64,000 bases of DNA. Origin: Comamonadaceae bacterium. Lineage in GTDB: Bacteria > Pseudomonadota > Gammaproteobacteria > Burkholderiales > Burkholderiaceae_C. The position numbers and the translations under genes were made by a program. The stretch covers positions 42,634 to 106,633 of the forward strand of contig CANFOS010000010.1 in the NCBI GenBank assembly GCA_947448735.1, given 5' to 3'. Below are positions 48,562 to 58,046 of the stretch, piece by piece. The first letter of the stretch is position 1; each line of letters opens with the position of its first letter. The notes below the pieces were generated by a model. That model saw only the letters and a program-made list of their open reading frames with translations. It was not told the DNA's origin and ran no database searches.

Positions 48562-49989
48562 TCAGAAGTTCAACGTTCGCTTGTCAACGGCCAATGCGGC
48601 TTCTTTGGTGGCTTCACTCAGGGACGGGTGGGCATGGCAGACACGTGCAATGTCTTCACTGCTGGCCCTGAACTCCATCGCCACGACGCATTCTGCAATC
48701 AACTCACTGGCCATCGGACCCACAATGTGCACGCCCAAGATCTCGTCTGTCGCAGCGTCGGCCAGCATTTTCACCATGCCGGTGGTGTCACCCAAAGCGC
48801 GCGCACGGCCATTGGCCAAAAACGGAAAGGTTCCTGCCTTGTAAGCCCGACCAGCAGCTTTGAGCTGCTCTTCGGTCTGACCCACCCATGCGATCTCGGG
48901 GTTGGTGTAGATGACCCATGGGATGGTGTTGAAGTTGACATGCCCGTGCTGGCCAGCAATGCGCTCGGCTACGGCAACGCCCTCTTCCTCGGCCTTGTGC
49001 GCCAACATCGGGCCGCGCACCACGTCGCCAATCGCCCAGACATCGGGCAGGTTGGTTTTGCAGTCGCCATCAACCACAATCGCGCCACGTTCGTCCAGCT
49101 TCAGTCCGACAGCTTCTGGCGCCAAGCCAATGGTGTTGGCAACGCGACCAATCGAGATGATGAGCTTGTCCACGTCGAGAGACAGCGCTTCGCCCTTGGC
49201 ATTGGTGTAAGCCACTGACACGCCTTTTTTGCCGGTCTTGATCTCACCAACTTTCACACCCAGCTCAATCTTCAAACCCTGCTTGGTGAAAGCCTTGTGG
49301 GCTTCCTTGGCGATTTGCTGGTCGACAGCGCCCAGGAAAGTCGGCAAGCCTTCCAGCACCGTGACGTCTGCACCCAGCCGCCGCCAGACCGAGCCCATTT
49401 CCAGGCCAATCACGCCGGAACCAATCAGGCCCAGCTTTTTGGGCACATCGGTCATGCGCAGTGCGCCGTCGTTCGACAAAATGGTTTCTTCATCAAACGG
49501 TGTACCGGCAAGCGTGCGGGCGTTCGAGCCGGTCGCCACGATGATGTGTTTGGCGCTGATGACTTCTTCAGCAGTACCTGCCACCCGGATGTCGTAAACG
49601 CCGTCTTTGCTGGCCACAAAAGAGCCCCGACCGTGGAAAAACGTCACCTTGTTCTTTTTGAACAAATACAACACGCCTTCGTTGTTTTGCTTGACGACCG
49701 TGTCTTTGCGGCCAATCATCTTGGCCATGTCCAGGCTCAGGCCTTTGACCTCAATGCCGTGGTCAGCAAAGTGATGACCCGCCTGCTCGTAATGCTCAGA
49801 CGATTGCAGCAAGGCCTTGGACGGGATGCAGCCCACATTGGTACAGGTACCACCCAGCGCTGGGCCACCCTTGGCGTTTTTCCACTCGTCAATACAGGCC
49901 ACGTTAAAGCCCAGTTGCGCCGCGCGAATGGCAGCGATGTAGCCGCCAGGGCCACCGCCAATGACGATGACGTCGAATTGTTTGGACAT
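48562..49989 (-). CDS. lpdA: Dihydrolipoyl dehydrogenase (E3)
   Basis: This 475-residue flavoprotein reoxidises dihydrolipoyl groups of the 2-oxoglutarate dehydrogenase complex. The FAD motif GGGPGG (11-16), the redox disulfide C49-C54 in GTCTNVGCIPSK and the catalytic H454-E459 pair near the C-terminus are present. It is the third gene of the sucA-sucB-lpdA operon, 12 bases after sucB. Confidence 0.97.
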   Translation of the reverse strand: MSKQFDVIVIGGGPGGYIAAIRAAQLGFNVACIDEWKNAKGGPALGGTCTNVGCIPSKALLQSSEHYEQAGHHFADHGIEVKGLSLDMAKMIGRKDTVVKQNNEGVLYLFKKNKVTFFHGRGSFVASKDGVYDIRVAGTAEEVISAKHIIVATGSNARTLAGTPFDEETILSNDGALRMTDVPKKLGLIGSGVIGLEMGSVWRRLGADVTVLEGLPTFLGAVDQQIAKEAHKAFTKQGLKIELGVKVGEIKTGKKGVSVAYTNAKGEALSLDVDKLIISIGRVANTIGLAPEAVGLKLDERGAIVVDGDCKTNLPDVWAIGDVVRGPMLAHKAEEEGVAVAERIAGQHGHVNFNTIPWVIYTNPEIAWVGQTEEQLKAAGRAYKAGTFPFLANGRARALGDTTGMVKMLADAATDEILGVHIVGPMASELIAECVVAMEFRASSEDIARVCHAHPSLSEATKEAALAVDKRTLNF

Positions 49990-50001
49990 CGAAGTTTTCC
50001 T

Positions 50002-51258
50002 TTAGATGTCAAACAACAAGCGAGCCGGATCTTCCAGCGCTTCTTTCATCGCCACCAAGCCCAGCACGGCCTCGCGGCCGTCGATGATGCGGTGGTCGTA
50101 AGACATGGCGAAGTAGTTCATCGGGCGCACCACCACCACGCCGTTTTCAACCACGGCCCGGTCTTTGGTGGCGTGCACGCCCAAAATCGCGGATTGTGGC
50201 GGGTTGATGATGGGGGTCGACAGCATCGAGCCAAAGGTGCCGCCGTTGCTGATCGAGAAGGTGCCGCCGGTCATTTCTTCAATGCCCAGTTTGCCGTCTC
50301 TCGCTTTCACGCCGTATTCCGAAATTTTCTTTTCAATCTGGGCAAAGCTCATCTGGTCAGCGTTGCGCAAAATGGGGACCACCAGGCCGCGCGGTGACCC
50401 AACAGCAATGCCGATGTCAAAGTAGCCGTGATAAATGATGTCATTACCATCCACCGAGGCATTGAGCAGCGGGAATTTTTTCAGCGCATGCACAGCCGCC
50501 TTGACGAAAAAACTCATGAAGCCAAGTTTGACGCCGTGCTCTTTTTCGAACTTTTCCTGCATGCGTTTGCGCATGTCCATGACCGGGGCCATGTTGACCT
50601 CGTTGAAGGTGGTCAAAATGGCGTTGGTTGACTGCGATTGCAGCAGGCGCTCGGCAATGCGCGCGCGCAGACGGCTCATGGGCACGCGCTGCTCTGGCCT
50701 GTCGCCCAAATCGCCAGTCAGCGAAGGCGCTGCAACTTGAGGCAACAAAACGGCTGGAGCGCTTGCTGGCATTGCGCTAACAGCGACAGGCTTAGGAGCA
50801 GAGGGTGAAGCAACAGCCACCAGAACATCACCCTTGGTCACACGGCCATCTTTTCCTGTGCCCGCAACAGAGCCAGCGGCCAGATGGTTATCGGCCATCA
50901 ATTTGGCGGCAGCTGGCATGGCCACCCCTGCCATGGCAGCACCTGTGGCGCCTGGCGCGGCAACAGCAGCAGTCGCCGCTACTGGGGCCGCAGCGGGGGC
51001 CACAGCACCCGCCGTTGCTTCTGTATCAATACGCGCAATAAGCTGTTCAGCGGTAACCGTGCCGCCGTCAGGCACCAGCAGCTCAACCAGCACGCCAGCC
51101 GATGGGGCAGGCACTTCGAGCACGACTTTGTCGGTTTCGATTTCAATCAAAATTTCGTCGATGGCAACCGCATCGCCGACTTTCTTTTTCCATTGAAGCA
51201 TGGTGGCCTCAGCCACAGATTCAGACAATTGGGGGACTTTGACTTCTACGATAGCCAT
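50002..51258 (-). CDS. sucB: 2-oxoglutarate dehydrogenase E2, dihydrolipoyl succinyltransferase
   Basis: The 418-residue E2 core has one lipoyl domain with the modified lysine K44 in EIETDKVVLEV, an Ala/Pro-rich linker, a peripheral-subunit-binding domain (about 110-148) and the catalytic domain ending YDHRIIDGREAV. The single lipoyl domain and the neighbouring sucA identify it as OGDH rather than pyruvate dehydrogenase E2. Confidence 0.97.
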   Translation of the reverse strand: MAIVEVKVPQLSESVAEATMLQWKKKVGDAVAIDEILIEIETDKVVLEVPAPSAGVLVELLVPDGGTVTAEQLIARIDTEATAGAVAPAAAPVAATAAVAAPGATGAAMAGVAMPAAAKLMADNHLAAGSVAGTGKDGRVTKGDVLVAVASPSAPKPVAVSAMPASAPAVLLPQVAAPSLTGDLGDRPEQRVPMSRLRARIAERLLQSQSTNAILTTFNEVNMAPVMDMRKRMQEKFEKEHGVKLGFMSFFVKAAVHALKKFPLLNASVDGNDIIYHGYFDIGIAVGSPRGLVVPILRNADQMSFAQIEKKISEYGVKARDGKLGIEEMTGGTFSISNGGTFGSMLSTPIINPPQSAILGVHATKDRAVVENGVVVVRPMNYFAMSYDHRIIDGREAVLGLVAMKEALEDPARLLFDI

Positions 51259-51310
51259 TTCGATTCTTTCAACTTGTATTTATGAGGATGTGGGGTCGCG
51301 TGGTTCAGAC

Positions 51311-54196
51311 TTATTTGGTCAGAATAAAGCCCTTGAGCTTGGCAAACGCGCCGTCAACCAGCACTTTTTGCTGGTCCTGGTGCAGATGCGAATAACCCGC
51401 CGCAGGAGAAGCCGAAGCCGCCCGGCCTGAGTAGCCCAGCTTTTGACCCTCGGTCATGTTTTCGTGGATGTAGTGCTGCACAAAGAACCAGGCGCCCTGG
51501 TTTTGCGGCTCGTCCTGACACCACACAATGTCGGTTGCGTTGGGGTACTTTTTCAGCTCGGTTGCAAACGCCTTGTGCGGGAACGGGTAGAGCTGCTCCA
51601 CGCGCAGCAAGACCACGTCGTCAATGCCTTTTTCTTCGCGCTTACGGGCCAGGTCGTAATACACCTTGCCTGAACAAGCCACGATGCGTTTGACCTTGTC
51701 CGCTTTCACATCCTTGCTTTCAGGAATGATGGTCTGAAAGCCACCCTTGGTGAACTCGCTCAGTGGCGATGCCGCATCTTTGGCACGCAAGAGTGACTTG
51801 GGTGTCATGATGATCAAGGGCTTGCGCAAATTGCGCACCATCTGCCGGCGCAGGATGTGAAAGATCTGGCTGGCTGTTGTGGGCTGCACCACCTGCATAT
51901 TGGTGTCGGCTGACAGCTGCATGAAGCGCTCCAGCCGCGCCGATGAGTGCTCGGGTCCCTGGCCTTCGTAGCCGTGCGGCAGCATCAAGGTGATGCCGTT
52001 GACCCGGCCCCATTTGACTTCACCCGATGCAATGAACTGGTCAATCACCACCTGCGCGCCGTTGGCAAAGTCGCCAAACTGCGCTTCCCAGATCACCAGC
52101 GTGTTCGGGTCATTGGAGGCGTAACCGTACTCAAACGCCAGCACCGCTTCTTCGCTCAAAATCGAGTCGATGACGACAAACGGGGCTTGTTTTTCAGAGA
52201 CATTTTGCAGCGGCACATAGGTGCCTGTGTCAAACTTTTCGCGGTTCTGGTCATGAATCACCGCGTGGCGGTGGGTGAAGGTACCGCGCCCACAGTCTTC
52301 ACCAGACAAACGCACCGGGTAGCCACTGGCCACCAGTGATGCAAACGCCATGTGCTCGCCCATGCCCCAATCGACGGGAACATCGCCCCGCCCCATCGCG
52401 GCACGGTCGTCGTACACTTTTTTCACCAACGGGTGGGGCGTGACAGTCGTTGGGATGGCCGTGATTTTTTCAGCCAGTCGCTTCCACTCGGCCACCGGAA
52501 TCGAGGTGTCGCCGGCGTCTGTCCATTTTTTGCCCAAGTAGGGCATCCAGTCGACCGTGTAATTGCTTTTGAAGTTGGTCAGTACCGGGTCAAATGTGCT
52601 TTTGCCTGCATCCAGTGCTGCGCGCGTGGCTTTGACCATGTCGTCGCCCAACGTGTCGCCCATCCCCTGGGCCTGGAGCTTGTCTGCATACAGCTTGCGG
52701 GTGCCGGGGTGAATGGCGATTTTCTTGTACATCAGCGGCTGCGTCATGGCCGGTGTGTCTTGCTCGTTATGGCCTAATTTGCGGAAGCAAATGATGTCAA
52801 CGACCACGTCTTTGTGAAACGCCATGCGAAAGTCCAGCGCCAGCTGCGTGGCCAGCACCACCGCTTCAGGGTCATCACCGTTGACGTGCAGCACGGGGGC
52901 GTCAATCATTTTGACGACGTCGGTGCAATACAGGGTTGAGCGGCTGTCGCGCGGGTCGCTGGTGGTAAAGCCGATCTGGTTGTTGATCACGATGTGGACC
53001 GTACCGCCCGTGGAATAGCCGCGGGTTTCGGCCAGCGCCAGCGTTTCCATCACCACGCCCTGGCCAGCAAAGGCAGCGTCGCCGTGGACCAGCACCGGCA
53101 GCACTTGCTTGCCCAGGGGGTCGGCGCGGCGGTCCATGCGGGCGCGCACCGAGCCTTCCACCACCGGGTTCACAATCTCAAGGTGCGACGGGTTGAATGC
53201 CAGCGTCAGATGCACCGGACCGCCTGGCGTGGTCACGTCCGAGCTAAAGCCCTGGTGATACTTCACGTCGCCACTGGGCAGGTCTTCCGGGGCGGTGTGG
53301 TCGAATTCGGCAAACAAATCTGCAGGCACCTTGCCCAGTGAGTTGACCAGCACGTTCAAGCGGCCGCGGTGGGCCATGCCAATCACGATTTCCTGGATAC
53401 CCACCTCGCCGCCACGCTGGATCAGCTCGTCCATGCTGGCGATAAAGCTTTCACCGCCTTCGAGGGAAAAGCGCTTTTGGCCCACATATTTGGTGTGCAA
53501 AAAGCGCTCCAAACCTTCAGCCGCGCTCAGACGGTCAAGGATATGCAGCTTTTTTTCTTTGCTCAGGGATGGCTTGCTGCGAATGCCTTCGAGTTTTTGC
53601 TGCCACCAGCGTTTCTGGTTCTGGTCGGTCGCATACATGTATTCGGCACCAATCGTGCCGCAATAGGTTTCGCGCAGGGCATTCATGAGCTCGCGCAGGC
53701 TCATGGTTTCTTTGCCGAAGAAGGTGTTGCTGGTGTTGAACACGGTTTCCTGGTCGGCGTCGGTGAAGCCATAAAAGGAAGGGTCGAGTTCAGGAATCTT
53801 GTCGCGTTCGGTGCGCTTGAGCGGGTCCAGGTCAGCCCAGCGTGCGCCAACGTTGCGATAGGCCGAGATCAGCTGCTGCGCAGCCGTGCGTTTGCGGCCC
53901 ATTTCAGCATCAACGCTGGCCACCACGACGCGGGTCTGACCCTGTTTGGCGCGATCTGCAAAAGCATTGACAACCGGCAGGTGCGGCACATCTTTGGCAT
54001 CGGTGCCATCGGCTGCGGGCACATGCTGGAGCGCGTCAAAGTAACTGCGCCAGCTGTCAGGAACGCTGCCGGGGTTAGAGAGGTAGTTTTCGTACATCTC
54101 TTCGACGTAGGGCGCATTGCCGCCGAAAAGATAAGTGTTGCCGTTGTAGGCCGCGTAAATTGACGAAGCGCTGGGCGCTTGAGGATTTGAACTCAT
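51311..54196 (-). CDS. sucA: 2-oxoglutarate dehydrogenase E1
   Basis: From the ATG at 54196, with GGAGG nine bases upstream, the product has 961 residues. This thiamine-diphosphate enzyme decarboxylates 2-oxoglutarate in the TCA cycle. Family features include the N-terminal E2-binding segment, GMAHRGRLNVLVN, the TPP motif region GDAAFAGQG and AHPYEG-like C-terminal parts (MLPHGYEGQGPEHSSARLER). A longer opening to 54262 is not needed. It heads the operon. Confidence 0.97.
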   Translation of the reverse strand: MSSNPQAPSASSIYAAYNGNTYLFGGNAPYVEEMYENYLSNPGSVPDSWRSYFDALQHVPAADGTDAKDVPHLPVVNAFADRAKQGQTRVVVASVDAEMGRKRTAAQQLISAYRNVGARWADLDPLKRTERDKIPELDPSFYGFTDADQETVFNTSNTFFGKETMSLRELMNALRETYCGTIGAEYMYATDQNQKRWWQQKLEGIRSKPSLSKEKKLHILDRLSAAEGLERFLHTKYVGQKRFSLEGGESFIASMDELIQRGGEVGIQEIVIGMAHRGRLNVLVNSLGKVPADLFAEFDHTAPEDLPSGDVKYHQGFSSDVTTPGGPVHLTLAFNPSHLEIVNPVVEGSVRARMDRRADPLGKQVLPVLVHGDAAFAGQGVVMETLALAETRGYSTGGTVHIVINNQIGFTTSDPRDSRSTLYCTDVVKMIDAPVLHVNGDDPEAVVLATQLALDFRMAFHKDVVVDIICFRKLGHNEQDTPAMTQPLMYKKIAIHPGTRKLYADKLQAQGMGDTLGDDMVKATRAALDAGKSTFDPVLTNFKSNYTVDWMPYLGKKWTDAGDTSIPVAEWKRLAEKITAIPTTVTPHPLVKKVYDDRAAMGRGDVPVDWGMGEHMAFASLVASGYPVRLSGEDCGRGTFTHRHAVIHDQNREKFDTGTYVPLQNVSEKQAPFVVIDSILSEEAVLAFEYGYASNDPNTLVIWEAQFGDFANGAQVVIDQFIASGEVKWGRVNGITLMLPHGYEGQGPEHSSARLERFMQLSADTNMQVVQPTTASQIFHILRRQMVRNLRKPLIIMTPKSLLRAKDAASPLSEFTKGGFQTIIPESKDVKADKVKRIVACSGKVYYDLARKREEKGIDDVVLLRVEQLYPFPHKAFATELKKYPNATDIVWCQDEPQNQGAWFFVQHYIHENMTEGQKLGYSGRAASASPAAGYSHLHQDQQKVLVDGAFAKLKGFILTK

Positions 54197-54378
54197 ATCG
54201 ACTGACCTCCGTTTCCCTTGGGGAAACATAAGTAGCTGCTTGGGGCCATGAGCCTTTGGCAACCGGTTAATTAAACCTCCCGCTTGTCACGGCTGAACCG
54301 ATGAGCGGATGCGACTGCGCCTGGAAGGGACTTCAGAAACAAACCGGATTGTGCCACTTAAACATGACACGGCCCGTT

Positions 54379-56094
54379 TCAGAGTGATGCCAAACCGGTG
54401 TTGCCCGCGACGCCCAGCAGTTGCGGCGTGTTCGGTTTGACGGGTTGGATGACTTTTTTCGCCTTGAGGTAGCTCTCCACCACCTCCCATACCGGTGGCC
54501 CGGCATTTTTGCTGGCTTGGGCCACTGGCGCCCAGCCTGCCACCTTGTAGGTTTTATCGGCTTCGATCAATTGGCCGTTCAGCCGCATGTTCTGTATCCG
54601 GTTGCCCATTTTTGCACCCGGCTCACAGGCATAGGTCAGGCCGCCCGTGCGCACCATGTCGCCGCCCTGCTGGTAGTACGGGTCAGGGTTGAACAGGTTG
54701 TCGCCCACGTCTTCCAGGATGGTTTTGATGGTCTCACCGCGCATCTCGCTCAGCGTTGTCCAGGGGTAAGTGATGGCGGTCTGGTCCATCAGGTGTTCGC
54801 GCGTGATGGCCTGGCCGGGCAGCAGCGAGGTGCCCCACCGGAAGCCCGGTGAAAACGCGATCTCTGCGCCCTTCACGTCCATCAGCGCGTCAAGGATCAA
54901 TTGGTCAAACGTGCCGTTGAAGTTACCGCGCCGGTACAGCGTGCCCTCGGTGGTGGCCAGCTTTTCCGTCAGCTTGGCCAGATACGGCGCGCGCGACTTG
55001 GCAATCAATGCGCTCATGTCTTTGTCAGCCGGCAACAGGTTGGAGAACACCGGCAGCAGGCGGTAGCGAAAACCGACGACCGCCTTGCCTTTGACGTCCA
55101 GGTCCAGCACGCCTAAAAACTTGCCGTTGCTGCCTGCATTGGTCACGATGGTCTGGCCGCCAGGGTTTTTCACGATCACCGGGACGGGCACGCCGTCATG
55201 GGTGTGTCCACCCAAAATCGCGTCAATACCGGTCACGCGGCTGGCCAATTTCAAGTCAACATCCATGCCGTTGTGACTGAGCAGCACCACGGCCTGCGCG
55301 CCTTTGGCTCTGGCCTCGTTGACGGTTTCCTGCATCTCGTTTTCACGAATGCCAAAGGTCCAGTTCGGCGTCAGCCAGCCGGGGTTGGCAATGGGCGTGT
55401 ACGGGAAGGCCTGGCCGATGATGGCCACGCTTACGCCATTCATGTCCTTGATGACGTAGGGTTTGAAGACCGCATCGCCAAAGTCGCTGGTTTTGACGTT
55501 TTGGGCTAAAAATTCGATCTTGCCCGCAAAGTCCCCATCGACGATTTTTTTGATGCGGTCTTCACCGTAAGTAAAGTCCCAGTGCCCGGTCATGATGTCA
55601 ACGCCCAGCAACTTGCTGGCATCGACCATGTCCTGGCCTTGCGTCCACAGCGCGGTGGCGCTGCCCTGCCAGGTGTCGCCACCGTCCAGCAGCAGCGCGC
55701 CCGGGCGCGATGCCTTGAGCTGTTTGACCAGTGTGGCCAGGTGCGCAAAGCCGCCAACCTTGCCGTATTGTTGGGCTGCACGCTCAAAATTCAGAAACGT
55801 AAAAGCATGGGCCTCGGGCGTACCAGCCTTGATGTGCGCCGCTTTTAACAAGTGCTCACCGACCAGATGCGGCAGTTGCCCCTGCATCGCGCCCACGCCA
55901 AGGTTGACGGAAGGTTCACGAAAGTAGCTGGGCAGCAGCTGGGCGTGGCAGTCCGTCATGTGCAGCAAATGCACATTGCCGGTTTTGGGCGGGCTGTACA
56001 GGTGGCCGGCTTTGGCAGCGCTTGCATGGAGCGGAAAACCAGCGGCCAGGGCAGCCGCCATGACGCTTGAAAACTCTCGGCGAGACAGGTTCAT
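54379..56094 (-). CDS. soxB: Thiosulfohydrolase SoxB
   Basis: The 571-residue periplasmic dimanganese enzyme releases sulfate from the SoxY-bound cysteine S-thiosulfonate. A twin-arginine signal (SRREFSSVMAAALAAGF) is followed by 5'-nucleotidase-type metal motifs: MTDCH (D48, H50), DGGDTWQG, HNGMD and GGHTHDG. It is the last gene of the sox operon, about 130 bases after soxX, separated by a repeat copy. Confidence 0.97.
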   Translation of the reverse strand: MNLSRREFSSVMAAALAAGFPLHASAAKAGHLYSPPKTGNVHLLHMTDCHAQLLPSYFREPSVNLGVGAMQGQLPHLVGEHLLKAAHIKAGTPEAHAFTFLNFERAAQQYGKVGGFAHLATLVKQLKASRPGALLLDGGDTWQGSATALWTQGQDMVDASKLLGVDIMTGHWDFTYGEDRIKKIVDGDFAGKIEFLAQNVKTSDFGDAVFKPYVIKDMNGVSVAIIGQAFPYTPIANPGWLTPNWTFGIRENEMQETVNEARAKGAQAVVLLSHNGMDVDLKLASRVTGIDAILGGHTHDGVPVPVIVKNPGGQTIVTNAGSNGKFLGVLDLDVKGKAVVGFRYRLLPVFSNLLPADKDMSALIAKSRAPYLAKLTEKLATTEGTLYRRGNFNGTFDQLILDALMDVKGAEIAFSPGFRWGTSLLPGQAITREHLMDQTAITYPWTTLSEMRGETIKTILEDVGDNLFNPDPYYQQGGDMVRTGGLTYACEPGAKMGNRIQNMRLNGQLIEADKTYKVAGWAPVAQASKNAGPPVWEVVESYLKAKKVIQPVKPNTPQLLGVAGNTGLASL

Positions 56095-56115
56095 GGCAGC
56101 CTTGGGGAAATTTGA

Positions 56116-56174
56116 ATGCTATTAATTCAGGAGCTGCTCGCCCATGTTTTCATTGGGCTGGAGCACTATTTGGC
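56116..56174 (+). repeat. Dispersed repeat, copy 9
   Basis: ATGCTATTAATTCAGGAGC, then TGCTCGCCCATG and TTCATTGGGCTGGAGC, is one of the best matches to the family. It lies between soxX and soxB. Confidence 0.85.
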
Positions 56175-56221
56175 ACCTTTAAAGGCCAAAAACAGCGCGA
56201 ACAGCTGTTTTCAGCTCGCTT

Positions 56222-56866
56222 TTACTGGTTGACCGGGGACTTCGGGTCCAGCAGGAGTGCCATCACATCCTTGATTTGCTCGACCGTCAAAATGCTGGCG
56301 TGGCCAAAGCGCGGCATGCCTGAGCAGGCGTTGTAGGCCTTGCTGTTCCACAGCTTGCCCCAGGTGTAGTCAACAATCGGTTTGCTCGCCGGGCTGGCTG
56401 GGTCAGTGACGCCGCGCAGCTTGCCGTAGTTGTACAGGCTGGGGCCGATGGAGCCATAGGACAGCTCGCCTTTGCTGATCTGGTGGCAGTTGTAGCAGCT
56501 CCCACCGTTGGCATCCGCAGCCTTGTCGGTCCAGGTCAAACCGCGGCCGTTCTGGGCAATTTTTTCGCCCTCTGCCCAGTTGCCAATCAGCTTGCCGTCG
56601 GCCGGGAACTTCACGGTTTTCAGGTTGGCTTCTTCTATCGCCTTGGCCAGTTTTTCATCGATTGATTTGTCTTGTGCCTCTGAGCAGGCCTGGTTGGAAG
56701 CGTCCATCACGAGGCGGTCGAGTTTGGCGTCGCCTTGATCCCGAAAGGAGCTTTTCATGATCTGGGCGGTCGCCAGCTCAACCTCCTGTGCGCTGGGGGC
56801 GATGGCGCAGCCAGCAACGAGCGCAGCTGCAGCGATGGCCGGTAGTTTTGAGATGACTTTTTTCAT
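56222..56866 (-). CDS. soxX: Sulfur-oxidation cytochrome SoxX
   Basis: The 214-residue monoheme cytochrome c subunit of SoxAX helps attach thiosulfate to SoxY. The heme site is C124-YN-C127-H128, with M184 in ACSGMPRFG as the likely distal ligand. The ATG at 56866 is preferred over a TTG three codons upstream. The signal peptide contains the lipobox-like LVAGC (C20), so this SoxX might be a lipoprotein. It follows soxA by 31 bases. It is longer than short SoxX types because of an N-terminal helical extension (about 30-90). Confidence 0.93.
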   Translation of the reverse strand: MKKVISKLPAIAAAALVAGCAIAPSAQEVELATAQIMKSSFRDQGDAKLDRLVMDASNQACSEAQDKSIDEKLAKAIEEANLKTVKFPADGKLIGNWAEGEKIAQNGRGLTWTDKAADANGGSCYNCHQISKGELSYGSIGPSLYNYGKLRGVTDPASPASKPIVDYTWGKLWNSKAYNACSGMPRFGHASILTVEQIKDVMALLLDPKSPVNQ

Positions 56867-56897
56867 GTGTTTCAATCAACGCTCGATCGGCGCTCCA

Positions 56898-57713
56898 TCA
56901 ACGTTTCAAGGCAGGCGCTGTCGAGACCCCGCCCTTGCTGTTCACACCCATGTACACACCGAGTGCAATCGTCACATCCGACGCATAGCCGGGGTACGGA
57001 AAGCGCTGCTGGCGATAGCAGTCGTTCAGGCGGCGCTGCATGCTCCACAAGTCGCCCGCCGAGACGCGGTAGGCAGGCCAGGAGCCAAAGCCGGTGCTGG
57101 CGCCCGGCTGCTTGGTCAGGTTGGGCAGGTCTTGCAGCCGAATCCGTTTGTTGTCTTCGCCATGGCAGGATGCGCACGAAAAGTCCATCGGCCCGCCACG
57201 CTGATAAAACACTTTTTTGCCAACTTCATACATCAGCTTTTCCTGCGCATGCTTTTGCGGCAAGTTAAACGTCATGTCGCGTGATTCACCCGAGATATAG
57301 GCCACCAGCGATTCGATGGTTTTTTGTTCGCCATCGCCAAAACGGGTTTTGGCAATCTCCGCGGCATGAAAGCCTTGCAGTTGCTCCATGCAGGTCAGCA
57401 GACGCGATTCGAGGTCTTGCACCCGCTGGGTGTCTGCAAAGTAACGCGGCAGCTCGACGAAAGCACCTTTGACGACGCCCAGGCCTTTGCCCAGGTCGCA
57501 CTTTTCAAGCGATGCGTTTTTAGGGCCGCGCGCCTGCTTCCACAAGCCTTCGCCCTTGGCCTCATAGAGCTCGGCTGGGTTGCCGTCGGCCAGCATGGCG
57601 CGGTATTCGGCAATGCCTTCGGCGGTCGATTTTTGGGCCAGCACGAGCGGGGTGAACCCAGCGACGGCCAAACCAAGAAGCGCAGAAACGAGGTATTTTT
57701 TCATCGCATACAT
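56898..57713 (-). CDS. soxA: Sulfur-oxidation cytochrome SoxA, monoheme type
   Basis: The 271-residue SoxA has a signal peptide (YLVSALLGLAVAGFTPLVLA), one CxxCH heme site (C180-AS-C183-H184) and the active-site cysteine C232 in NDCYRQQRFPYPG, which carries a persulfide and ligates the heme. The N-terminal heme of diheme SoxA is replaced by two isolated cysteines, C72 and C108, probably a disulfide. With SoxX it forms the L-cysteine S-thiosulfotransferase. It starts seven bases after soxZ. Confidence 0.95.
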   Translation of the reverse strand: MYAMKKYLVSALLGLAVAGFTPLVLAQKSTAEGIAEYRAMLADGNPAELYEAKGEGLWKQARGPKNASLEKCDLGKGLGVVKGAFVELPRYFADTQRVQDLESRLLTCMEQLQGFHAAEIAKTRFGDGEQKTIESLVAYISGESRDMTFNLPQKHAQEKLMYEVGKKVFYQRGGPMDFSCASCHGEDNKRIRLQDLPNLTKQPGASTGFGSWPAYRVSAGDLWSMQRRLNDCYRQQRFPYPGYASDVTIALGVYMGVNSKGGVSTAPALKR

Positions 57714-57720
57714 CAGCGTC

Positions 57721-58032
57721 TTAGGTCACCACGGCTTCGTCGGTGCGTTTGTCGCCCCGGTTGTCGACCCAGGTCACGGCAATCTTGTCGCCCGCCTTGC
57801 CGCCCTTGAAGACAAATTGCATGAACGGGTTTTTTGACACCGCTGTGCCCCACTGCGCGCTCATGACGGGTTTGCCGTTCCAGGTGGCGCTGACGGACTG
57901 GATAAACCAGGCGGGCACGGTTTTACCGGCAGCGTCCTTGCGCTGGCCGCTTTCCATCTCGTGGCTGACCAGCACGCGCACCGTGGTTTTATCGCCTTGG
58001 GCCTGGGCCCGGATTCTCATCGGATCTGACAT
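57721..58032 (-). CDS. soxZ: Sulfur carrier partner SoxZ
   Basis: This 103-residue Ig-like protein is the SoxZ half of the SoxYZ carrier. It is small, without a signal peptide, and exported by hitchhiking with SoxY. Family segments are MRIRAQAQGDKTTVRVLVSHEM and FKGGKAGDKIAVTWVDNRGD (shown here as separate parts). It lies 14 bases after soxY. Confidence 0.96.
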   Translation of the reverse strand: MSDPMRIRAQAQGDKTTVRVLVSHEMESGQRKDAAGKTVPAWFIQSVSATWNGKPVMSAQWGTAVSKNPFMQFVFKGGKAGDKIAVTWVDNRGDKRTDEAVVT

Positions 58033-58046
58033 GTCGTTCTCCTGAA

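Noticed and set aside
49297..50397. Plus-strand 366-residue frame across lpdA and sucB
   Set aside because: It spans two well-identified opposite-strand genes and their gap; histidine- and arginine-rich composition is typical of a shadow frame.
54233..54260. Possible 13th repeat copy upstream of sucA
   Set aside because: Only TAGCTGCTTGGGGCCATGAG resembles the family; both ends are missing, so it may be chance.
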